The position numbers and the translations under genes were made by a program. From assembly GCA_026395095.1 (NCBI GenBank), contig JAPLZI010000062.1:24346-29910 (forward strand): 5,565 nt of DNA. Direction: 5' to 3'. The stretch comes from Candidatus Tayloriibacteriota bacterium (GTDB lineage Bacteria; Patescibacteriota; Minisyncoccia; Phycocordibacterales; PALSA-1337). Positions 1 through 5,565 of this stretch are shown one piece after another. Within the stretch, counting starts at the first letter, position 1. The number at the start of each line of letters is the position of its first letter. The notes under the pieces are model-generated. The model worked only from the letters and a program-made list of their open reading frames with translations. It made no database searches and was not told where the DNA came from.

Positions 1-2182
1 GAGCACCGATGTTGGAAGTCATGATGATGACTGTATTCCTGAAATTAACTACCCGACCCTTGGAATCAGTCAAACGGCCGTTATCGAGAACCTGAAGCAG
101 TATGTTGAAAACTTCTGGATGAGCTTTCTCAATCTCGTCGAACAAGATCACCGAATACGGACGGTGACGAACAGTTTCAGTTAAACCCCCTGATTCATCA
201 TGTCCGATATAGCCTGGAGGCGCGCCGATCAGCTTTGAAACAGAATGTTTTTCCATAAATTCCGACATGTCTACGCGGATCAAAGCCTTCTCGTCATTGA
301 ACATGAATTCAGCCAGCGCTTTTGTAAGCTCTGTCTTGCCCACGCCGGTCGGGCCTAGGAATATGAATGAACCGATCGGACGATTCTGGTCAGCTATGCC
401 AGCGCGCGAGCGGCGGACTGTATCGGAAATTCTCGAAACAGCCTCATCCTGGCCAACTATCCTGTGTTTCAGATCCTCCTCCATGCGCATGAGCTTCGAC
501 GCTTCCGATTCGAGCATCCTCGAAACAGGTATACCAGTCCAGCGCGACACCACACCGGCGATGTCTTCGGCGACAATCTCCTCCTTTAGGATCCTCCTCG
601 AGGACTGAAGTTTCTTCAAGCGCTTGTTCTTTAATTCCAATTCCTTTTCCAGTGCAGGAATTTTTCCATACCGCAATTCCGCGGCCTTTGCGAGGTCTGC
701 CCGAGCTTCGGCTGTCTCAGCTTCTATGCGAAACACTTCTAGCTCCTTCTTTATACGTTTGAGATCCGTAATGGTTTCCTTCTCATTCTTCCATTTTAGT
801 TCGAGCTCCGAGGTTGACTCTTTCAAATCAGCCACTTCCTGTTCTATCTTAGTTATGCGAGCTTTTGAGCCTTTGTCAGTGTCTTTCTTGATGGCCTCGC
901 GTTCTATCTCCAGGCGCATGATCTTGCGGCGAGTCAGATCCAATTCCGGCGGCATATTTTCGAGTGAAATACGAAGGGATGAGGCCGCTTCATCTATGAG
1001 ATCCACTACTTTATCAGGCAGGAATCGATCTGAAATATAACGGCTGGCGAGATTGACTGCCGCTACGATCGAATCATCGGTAATCCGAACACCATGATAA
1101 AGCTCGTATTTTTCCTTGAGGCCACGGAGGATTGCGATAGCATCCTCGATAGACGGTTCGTTCACATACACTGGCTGGAACCTGCGAGTTAGCGCCGGGT
1201 CCTTCTCGATGTACTTCTGATATTCCTTGATCGTCGTAGCACCGATAGCCCGAAGCTCACCGCGCGAAAGGGCTGGCTTCAACATGTTCGATGCATCCAT
1301 CGATCCCTCCGAGGCGCCTGCACCTACGAGCGTGTGTATCTCATCTATAAAAAGTATTACTTTTCCGTCGGATCGTTCGACTTCCTTCAAAATATTCTTT
1401 AGCCTTTCCTCGAATTCACCGCGATACTTAGTACCGGCGATGAGCTGGCCGAGGTCGAGCGATACGAGTTCCTTGTCCTTCAATGACTCCGGTATATCGC
1501 CTTGCGACATACGTAGAGCCAGACCTTCGACAATAGCAGTCTTTCCAACACCAGCCTCTCCGATCAGGATAGGATTATTCTTTGTCCGACGTGACAAGAT
1601 CTGAATGATGCGCATGATCTCATTGTCACGGCCAATAACCGGGTCGAGTTTGTTTTCGCGAGCGAGCTTAGTGAGCGAGCGAGCGTATTTGTACAGAGTC
1701 CTGAATTTCTTTGGCTCTGATTCCTTCGATGGAGGATTTGATTTTAATTCCTCGACTACTTTTACAACCGCATCTCGCTCGATCTTGAACCGACCGAGAA
1801 TGTCACGGGCATTGCATGGAATATCGAAAATAGACAGGAATAAATGTTCCGTGGAAATAAACTCGTCTTTTATGAGGCCAGCAACACGGAGAGAATTATC
1901 GAGAATCTGCGCCAAATCTGGTGTCAGATATATCTGATATGAAGGCGAAAGGACATTCGAACCTTCAGGCGCCTCAATCTGTTCGAGAACTATGTCCGTG
2001 AGCATAGGAGTATCAACCTCCAATTTATCCAGAATAGATGCGACCATGCTCTCTTCCTGTAGAATCAAAGCGCACAAAAGATGCACGGGATTGACATGAT
2101 TTTGACCGCGCTCAATGGCCAATTCGTGGGCACGTTTCAATGCTTCTCGAGCCTTAGTTGTTAGTTTTCCGATTGGAGGCAT
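1..2182 (-). CDS. clpB: ATP-dependent disaggregase ClpB (Hsp104 family), 3' end cut by window edge
   Basis: ClpB is a hexameric cytosolic AAA+ chaperone that threads aggregated proteins through its central pore, normally with DnaK/DnaJ/GrpE. The frame is open from the ATG at 2182 to the left edge, giving 727 residues starting MPPIGKLTTKAREALKRAHE. Residues 1-150 are the Clp N domain. AAA+ module 1 has Walker A GEAGVGKT (208-215, K214), pore-loop Y253 in KYRGEFEER, Walker B FIDEIH (D280, E281) and arginine fingers R333/R334. A long coiled-coil middle domain spans about 410-530; its full length points to ClpB rather than ClpC or ClpA. Module 2 begins after SRWTGIPVSRM (W548), with Walker A GPTGVGKT (610-617, K616), pore-loop Y658 in GYIG and Walker B LFDEIEKAHP (D682, E683). 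The visible part ends at NTVIIMTSNIGA. By comparison with E. coli ClpB (857 residues, numbering about 5 lower here), roughly 130-140 residues are missing, including the second arginine finger and sensor 2. No frameshift is seen. The Shine-Dalgarno is weak (AAAGAG, about 9 bases from the ATG). Confidence 0.96.
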   Translation of the reverse strand, partial: MPPIGKLTTKAREALKRAHELAIERGQNHVNPVHLLCALILQEESMVASILDKLEVDTPMLTDIVLEQIEAPEGSNVLSPSYQIYLTPDLAQILDNSLRVAGLIKDEFISTEHLFLSIFDIPCNARDILGRFKIERDAVVKVVEELKSNPPSKESEPKKFRTLYKYARSLTKLARENKLDPVIGRDNEIMRIIQILSRRTKNNPILIGEAGVGKTAIVEGLALRMSQGDIPESLKDKELVSLDLGQLIAGTKYRGEFEERLKNILKEVERSDGKVILFIDEIHTLVGAGASEGSMDASNMLKPALSRGELRAIGATTIKEYQKYIEKDPALTRRFQPVYVNEPSIEDAIAILRGLKEKYELYHGVRITDDSIVAAVNLASRYISDRFLPDKVVDLIDEAASSLRISLENMPPELDLTRRKIMRLEIEREAIKKDTDKGSKARITKIEQEVADLKESTSELELKWKNEKETITDLKRIKKELEVFRIEAETAEARADLAKAAELRYGKIPALEKELELKNKRLKKLQSSRRILKEEIVAEDIAGVVSRWTGIPVSRMLESEASKLMRMEEDLKHRIVGQDEAVSRISDTVRRSRAGIADQNRPIGSFIFLGPTGVGKTELTKALAEFMFNDEKALIRVDMSEFMEKHSVSKLIGAPPGYIGHDESGGLTETVRHRPYSVILFDEIEKAHPEVFNILLQVLDNGRLTDSKGRVVNFRNTVIIMTSNIGA

Positions 2183-2198
2183 GTTTTTATACTCTTTA

Positions 2199-2227
2199 AT
2201 AGTAAAACAGAATCCTAGTTAAATCAA
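2199..2227 (-). promoter_or_regulatory. Likely sigma70-type promoter of clpB
   Basis: On the minus strand a -35-like TTGATT (2222-2227) is followed by exactly 17 bases and a -10-like TACTAT (2199-2204), inside the 79-base spacer before clpB. Each hexamer matches four of six consensus bases. Transcription would start near 2192, giving a leader of only about 10 bases before the ATG at 2182. That would make a very short 5' UTR that may not contain a complete Shine-Dalgarno. No CIRCE element (TTAGCACTC-N9-GAGTGCTAA) and no sigma32-like promoter is visible, so heat-shock control by HrcA or sigma32 is not supported by this sequence. It is a motif match only. Confidence 0.5.
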
Positions 2228-2261
2228 GGGCTGTCCCATATTATTACTATATAACAAGGTT

Positions 2262-3014
2262 TTACTTGGGAACTCCCTCTTTTGCTGCCGCTACCGGGTA
2301 GAAAGACCTAGATTTCTCCTTAGAATTTGCACCCGTATAAATGCCTATTATACTGCCTGTTGCATCGAAAAGCGGTGCTCCCGGTAAAAGTTCCGACAAA
2401 ATGGAAGTGTGAATGGTCAACACCTTACCGCCAGCATCTCCGCCAATTTCGGTCACAATTCCCTGGGCTAATTCGTACGTGGATGTGCCGCTCAAAGACC
2501 AGACCGACTCACCCAGGCGCACTCTGTTTCCAAAAGTGATTGGCTGAAGCTCGGTCGAGACATTTCCATTCGGCGCAAGAAACACAATACTACCTTCCAG
2601 TTGAAAACGAGAAATCGAAATCGGAACGGAATTATTATTACCAAAAACAGCTTGAGGAATATTTATATTATCAATGAGATTTTTATCAGTCATGATCGCG
2701 CCACTCCTATTAACGATAAGACCGATGCCAACAATCTTACCTTGATCATTGTCACGCAATCGCACGAGAGATGGCATGACGCTCGCAGTCGCATCCGCTA
2801 TCTGATCATCAACAGCGATCGCCACGGCAGCAGAAGTAGACGCACCTGTCGGCACTGTTGCGACAGTTTTCTGTATAACTTGTGTGATCGTCTTCGTAAC
2901 ACCTACCGGCGCCTGATCCATGAGAGTGACAGTAACTATGCCGGTAGCAAGTGAAGTAACGAAGGATATGAGTACTGCCAGAAGAACCAATTGTTGTTTA
3001 GAGAGATGCTCCAT
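2262..3014 (-). CDS. Membrane-anchored trypsin-fold (S1C/HtrA-like) protein, probably catalytically inactive
   Basis: This 250-residue protein begins MEHLSKQQ and continues into one hydrophobic segment (about 9-31). The positively charged side is N-terminal and DQ follows the segment, so an N-in/C-out anchor is likely, with the domain outside the cytoplasm. A Thr/Val/Ala/Ser-rich stalk (about 36-75) leads to a trypsin-like fold (about 77-245), recognised by IVGIGLIVNRSGAIMTDKNLI, by VRLGESVWSLSG and by PGAPLFDATGSIIGIYTG. Active members have a TxxH motif, a DLAxL motif and GNSGGPL. Here the His position is K111 (TDKNLI), the Asp region reads GSIVFLAP with no aspartate, and the Ser region reads PGAPLFD (211-217) with no serine. 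All three catalytic residues therefore seem absent. There is no PDZ domain. It lies 74 bases after smc and 79 before clpB on the same strand. Possible roles are scaffolding, substrate binding or a structural envelope role; none is shown. The start is supported by the anchor beginning directly after it, though the ribosome site is weak. Confidence 0.82.
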   Translation of the reverse strand: MEHLSKQQLVLLAVLISFVTSLATGIVTVTLMDQAPVGVTKTITQVIQKTVATVPTGASTSAAVAIAVDDQIADATASVMPSLVRLRDNDQGKIVGIGLIVNRSGAIMTDKNLIDNINIPQAVFGNNNSVPISISRFQLEGSIVFLAPNGNVSTELQPITFGNRVRLGESVWSLSGTSTYELAQGIVTEIGGDAGGKVLTIHTSILSELLPGAPLFDATGSIIGIYTGANSKEKSRSFYPVAAAKEGVPK

Positions 3015-3088
3015 ACTTCACAGTTTACTGTTAAATGCGGGAAATGCAACTTTTTCACCTCATTTAGGCATCATTTTTACCCCTTTTT
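3015..3088. other. Spacer between smc and the pseudo-protease gene, no clear promoter or terminator
   Basis: This gap follows the smc TAA (3089-3091) in the minus direction. It starts with an A-run and a G-run and is A/T-rich. No hairpin followed by a T-run is visible, so smc does not obviously terminate here. I could not find a -35/-10 pair with good spacing. A small inverted repeat ACAGT-tt-ACTGT (3020-3031) sits a few bases before the protease ATG. Read-through from smc is the simplest way to express the downstream gene. Confidence 0.45.
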
Positions 3089-5389
3089 TTATTTTGCAAC
3101 CTTCACAGCTTCCTCAAACGCAATCGATAATAATCTCGATGCGCCATCACCACCCATAGTGACTCCGTAGAGAACTCCAGCCCGCGACATCGTTTCGCGG
3201 TTGTGTGTGATCAGAATCAGCTGTGAATTCTTGGATAGACTTTCGATCATGTCACCATATTTACGCGAATTCGCTTCATCCAGTGCCGCATCTGTTTCGT
3301 CCAGAATAATGAACGGCGGCGGATTGACCTGAGAAATCGCAAACAACAGCGCAATCGATGTTAAAGCCCTTTCGCCGCCAGAAAGCATCATCAGGCCCTT
3401 AACTTTCTTTCGTGGCAAGCTGACGTTCACCTCTAGACCTTCAGGCCCTTCCTCATTTTCTTCCTCGGTATGCCGCACTTCCATCTCCAAATTTTCAGCC
3501 GATAGCGACTCAGCGAGATCTTCAGTATCGCTCTTTCGGCGCCTTTTGACTTCCCTCACTACAGATAATTCCGCTCGTCCTCCGCCGAACATTAGGTTGA
3601 AGAATTTATCAAACTCGCTATTTATCTTCATGATTCCGCTCTTAAATTCAAAATCAATCCTAACATCAAGTTCAGCTATGAGATTGAAAAGCTCTTTCTT
3701 GGCTTTTTCCAGATCCTCGAGTTCCCTTCCGAGGAATGCATCGCGCTCCTCTGTTTCCCTGTATTCCTTCAAAACCTCGGCACTGCCACCGAGGCCGGAA
3801 TCTTCAAGTCGGATCTTTATTCTCTCAATATTCTTTCGCCGTTCCTCCTGCGAAAGACGGCTATTATTAGCATCAGCATTGCCTCCCATATTTGCACTTG
3901 AACCTCCTGCATAGTTTCCATATTCGACAGCCTCCCTTCCAGCAATATTTCCCGCCTCACCTAGTTCACGCTTGAAAAGTTCTTCATCATGAATAACTAC
4001 ATTCATAGCTCCAGTTAGACCTGAAACAACTCCACGGATCTCATTCTGCCTGGCAATTATCCTGAAAACATCTTTTTCAGCGTCGCGGTTTGTGTCTTTT
4101 TCTTTTTCGATCGTTTTCTTTAACAACTCGTAGTCAGCGCGAAGTTTGGTCTCCGAACTGGATAACCCCTTTAATTTTTCTTCTTGAACTACCTTTTCAT
4201 TCGAAAGCTGGCTGATCTCCTTCTTGGCTTCGCCGATCGAACTAGAATCGCTGACCGCACGGTGTTTCGTTATGAAAGCCCGCAGAACGCCGAGAATCTC
4301 ACTAAAAAGTTTCCTTGCATCTTCTATCGATTTGAATGATTCAATCGTCACAACGACATCTTCTAGATCCTTCAGATAGACAGTCTTGAATTCATCGCGC
4401 TTCTGTTTCTCCTTTTCCTTTTCTATAGCGCGTTTATTGGCATTGATCTCACCCTCGAGGCGGCCAAGCTCACGAGTAATTTCATCCTTCTCAGTCCTAA
4501 TTGCAGTAAGACGTCCCTCTATGTTTATAACATCGTGGCTCTTCTCATCTCTTCCTTTGGATGCAGTGAGAACATTTTTGGCTTTTTCTAGCTCGTGTTC
4601 AAGTTCACCGAGTTCGCGTTTCGGGCCAGCAAGCTCATCTCCTAAACGCTTCTTTTCGGTCTTCAGATAGTTATCCTCAATAGAAAAATACTCCTTATAG
4701 AGTGACACGAGTTCGGCGCGCATTTCACGGGATTTTTCGATCTTTTCAACCTGTTTTTTCAGGAATTTAATATGCGGCGCTATCTCGCGTCGAAGCGACT
4801 CAACTTGCTTCATGTTTTCTTCGGTTCGTTCTAACTTGCGTGTACTTTCAAGCTTCTTCCACTGATAGATCTTGAGCCCAAGCGCATCTTCTATCATTTC
4901 GCGGCGTTCACGGATAGAGGCTGTGAGTATACGATCAGCTTCACCTTGGGAGATTATATGATGGCCTGTTGCACCGACATGAGCCCCAGCGAGGAGCTCA
5001 ATAATATCCTTCAGACGTACTTGTGTTCCATTCAGTAAATACTCATTCGAATTATCACGGTTGACGACGCGCTCGACTGTTACCTCATCGAAATCAATAG
5101 TTGAAAAGATTCGTCGGGAATTGTCGAAGGTTAGTTTTATATTGGCACGATTGGCTCGGCCACTTCCGACACCAGCATCGCCACCACCATTCCAGATCAA
5201 ATCTTCTCCTCGTTTGCCGCGCAAGGATTTTATGGATTGTTCACCGAGGACGAACTGGAAGGCCTCGGCTATATTGGACTTGCCGGATCCGTTCGGTCCG
5301 ACGATGCCAGTTATCGGCGAGGTAAAATTAAGCGTCGCCCTTTTTGAGAACGACTTAAAACCGGCAAGCTCTAGGGATTTCAGATACAT
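3089..5389 (-). CDS. smc: Short SMC-type chromosome segregation ATPase without a recognisable hinge
   Basis: SMC proteins are ABC-type ATPases that dimerise and load onto or extrude DNA to organise and segregate chromosomes, usually with ScpA/ScpB. This 766-residue protein has a complete split head. The N-terminal half has MYLKSLELAGFKSF, Walker A GPNGSGKSN (31-39, K37) and the Q-loop in HHIISQGEADRIL (Q148). The C-terminal half has FFNLMFGGGRAEL (596-608), signature LSGGERAL (669-676), Walker B FIILDETDAALDEAN (D697, E698) and an H-loop ITHNRETMSRAG (H729) followed by LYGVTM. Between the heads, Lys/Glu-rich coil runs about 165-335, a roughly 45-residue tip about 336-382, then return coil about 383-575. 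Canonical bacterial SMC is about 1150-1200 residues with a globular Gly-rich hinge of 150 or more, and I see no such domain. Other oddities are a Gly/Asn/Ala-rich stretch at 484-510 and an acidic insert at 614-650. The EYRETEERDAFL segment (542-553) matches the head-proximal coil of true SMC, arguing against Rad50, SbcC or RecN. The ATG at 5389 gives the canonical N-terminus; no Shine-Dalgarno is evident. Confidence 0.92.
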   Translation of the reverse strand: MYLKSLELAGFKSFSKRATLNFTSPITGIVGPNGSGKSNIAEAFQFVLGEQSIKSLRGKRGEDLIWNGGGDAGVGSGRANRANIKLTFDNSRRIFSTIDFDEVTVERVVNRDNSNEYLLNGTQVRLKDIIELLAGAHVGATGHHIISQGEADRILTASIRERREMIEDALGLKIYQWKKLESTRKLERTEENMKQVESLRREIAPHIKFLKKQVEKIEKSREMRAELVSLYKEYFSIEDNYLKTEKKRLGDELAGPKRELGELEHELEKAKNVLTASKGRDEKSHDVINIEGRLTAIRTEKDEITRELGRLEGEINANKRAIEKEKEKQKRDEFKTVYLKDLEDVVVTIESFKSIEDARKLFSEILGVLRAFITKHRAVSDSSSIGEAKKEISQLSNEKVVQEEKLKGLSSSETKLRADYELLKKTIEKEKDTNRDAEKDVFRIIARQNEIRGVVSGLTGAMNVVIHDEELFKRELGEAGNIAGREAVEYGNYAGGSSANMGGNADANNSRLSQEERRKNIERIKIRLEDSGLGGSAEVLKEYRETEERDAFLGRELEDLEKAKKELFNLIAELDVRIDFEFKSGIMKINSEFDKFFNLMFGGGRAELSVVREVKRRRKSDTEDLAESLSAENLEMEVRHTEEENEEGPEGLEVNVSLPRKKVKGLMMLSGGERALTSIALLFAISQVNPPPFIILDETDAALDEANSRKYGDMIESLSKNSQLILITHNRETMSRAGVLYGVTMGGDGASRLLSIAFEEAVKVAK

Positions 5390-5433
5390 ACGATTAATAA
5401 TAAGGTAATGTTTATCTAATGAGTGTGGAGTTA

Positions 5434-5439
5434 ATTATA
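5434..5439 (-). promoter_or_regulatory. Perfect TATAAT -10 box, probable smc promoter
   Basis: On the minus strand the sequence GGCTATAATTAA contains a consensus -10 hexamer about 45 bases before the smc ATG. That implies a start near 5427 and a leader of about 37 bases. No good -35 hexamer lies 16-18 bases upstream (that position reads close to CCCATT), and there is no TGn extension, so the promoter may be weak or activator-dependent. The surrounding DNA is A/T-rich, where chance TATAAT matches are more likely. Confidence 0.42.
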
Positions 5440-5465
5440 GCCTAAAATACCAATAAAATGGGTAC

Positions 5466-5475
5466 CATCGCGATG
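5466..5475. repeat. 10-base perfect palindrome
   Basis: CATCGCGATG is its own reverse complement. It overlaps by one base an adjoining GGTACC palindrome (5461-5466). Short palindromes like this arise by chance, so on its own it means little. It is listed because it starts the palindrome cluster that ends at the window edge. Confidence 0.5.
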
Positions 5476-5491
5476 ATTCATGTGGAGAAAC

Positions 5492-5507
5492 CTAGATATA
5501 TATCTAG
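5492..5507. repeat. 16-base perfect palindrome (possible operator)
   Basis: CTAGATATATATCTAG is perfectly self-complementary with no spacer. It lies about 53 bases upstream of the smc TATAAT box in the minus direction. A dimeric regulator could bind here, but no regulator family is suggested by the motif. The alternating AT core could also simply be an easily melted segment. Confidence 0.6.
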
Positions 5508-5513
5508 CGCCGC

Positions 5514-5524
5514 GGTGTAACACC
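5514..5524. repeat. Short inverted repeat GGTGT-A-ACACC
   Basis: Two 5-base arms flank a single central A. The repeat sits between the 16-base palindrome and the terminal 40-base palindrome and is preceded by a G/C-rich stretch that includes CCGCGG. It is visible directly in the sequence; function is unknown. Confidence 0.5.
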
Positions 5525-5525
5525 C

Positions 5526-5565
5526 CTGCGAGTCGTTATACCATATATGGTATAACGACTCGCAG
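5526..5565. repeat. Perfect 40-base palindrome ending exactly at the window edge
   Basis: The left arm CTGCGAGTCGTTATACCATA (5526-5545) is followed, with no spacer, by its exact reverse complement (5546-5565). Because the right arm ends at the last base, symmetry beyond it cannot be tested; the true repeat could be longer than 40. As a minus-strand hairpin it is not followed by a T-run, so it does not look like an intrinsic terminator in that direction; the plus direction is unseen. Candidates are a protein-binding or recombination site, a hairpin chromosome or plasmid end, or an assembly fold-back. It does not resemble dif. Confidence 0.9.

Larger units (their letters stand above)
5390..5565. 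other. Non-coding region upstream of smc, to the window edge
   Basis: No plausible gene is present in these 176 bases. The smc-proximal part (5390-5460) is A/T-rich and holds the TATAAT box. The distal part (5461-5565) holds a run of palindromes of increasing size, listed separately. The only open frame of note is a 20-codon plus-strand frame (5458-5520) that lacks a ribosome site. No tRNA-like cloverleaf is seen. Confidence 0.6.

Noticed and set aside
1..60. Missing clpB stop codon taken as a broken gene
   Set aside because: The frame stays open and conserved to the first base (TSNIGA), so the window edge truncates it, not a mutation.
1656..1685. GAGC/GCGA tetranucleotide run in clpB
   Set aside because: It encodes an ordinary ClpB segment (YARSLTKLARENK) in frame; codon choice explains it.
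267..1937. A series of plus-strand open frames opposite clpB (267-608, 624-1040, 1227-1604, 1605-1937)
   Set aside because: They lie wholly antisense to a well conserved ClpB frame, and their Ser/Arg/Phe-rich translations resemble no family. They are shadow frames.
3015..3031. ACAGT-tt-ACTGT as an operator before the pseudo-protease
   Set aside because: Five-base arms are common by chance, and there is no promoter close by to regulate.
3089..5389. Rad50/SbcC, RecN or MukB instead of SMC
   Set aside because: There is no CxxC zinc hook, and the C-terminal LYGVTM ending, LDETDAALDEAN and FGGG motifs are of SMC type. The N-terminal MYLKSLELAGFKSF is also of SMC type.
2327..5408. Plus-strand open frames opposite the protease and smc (for example 2601-2954, 3546-3914, 4386-4670, 5061-5408)
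   Set aside because: They are antisense to strongly supported genes and have low-complexity Ser/Phe/Arg-rich products and no family resemblance.
5458..5520. A 20-codon plus-strand frame (MGTIAMIHVEK...) upstream of smc
   Set aside because: It has no Shine-Dalgarno and no promoter, and it overlaps the palindrome cluster. Such a short frame is expected by chance.
5526..5565. Reading the 40-base palindrome as an intrinsic terminator
   Set aside because: In the minus direction no T-run follows (the next bases are GGGGTGTTACACC), there is no loop, and the plus-direction flank is outside the window. A terminator cannot be supported.
5526..5565. dif/Xer recombination site
   Set aside because: The arms do not match the XerC/XerD half-sites around a 6-base centre, and perfect symmetry is not typical of dif.

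Overview
The window carries three genes, all on the minus strand. In transcription order they are a short SMC-type ATPase, a membrane-anchored trypsin-fold protein that appears to lack its catalytic residues, and the disaggregase ClpB, whose 3' end runs off the left edge. The SMC head motifs (an N-terminus of the MYLKSLEL type, an LDETDAALDEAN Walker B, and an ITHNRETMSRAGVLYGVTM C-terminus) and the small anchored trypsin-like protein starting LSKQQLVLLAVLISFVTS match what I recall from Patescibacteria/CPR, Parcubacteria group. That placement is recognition from memory, not a search result. The standard bacterial code fits: both visible stops are TAA, and TGG encodes tryptophan in conserved places.

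Layout: 1-2182 is clpB (minus, 727 codons visible, last part of the second AAA+ module missing). 2183-2261 is a short spacer with a good sigma70-like promoter for clpB. 2262-3014 is the pseudo-protease. 3015-3088 is a spacer with no convincing promoter. 3089-5389 is the SMC-like gene. 5390-5565 is non-coding and holds the likely smc promoter and a cluster of palindromes, ending in a perfect 40-base palindrome that coincides exactly with the window's last base.

Together the genes cover chromosome organisation (SMC), an extracytoplasmic trypsin-fold domain of unknown role, and cytosolic protein disaggregation (ClpB). They share a strand and have 74-79 base gaps, so smc and the pseudo-protease may be co-transcribed while clpB has its own promoter. 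I see no sign that the three form one pathway.

The points most worth a second look are the terminal palindrome (fold-back, hairpin end, binding site or assembly signature), the SMC with short arms and no recognisable hinge, and the apparent loss of the whole catalytic triad in the trypsin-like protein. I found no convincing new multi-gene system, RNA gene, CRISPR array or transposase.
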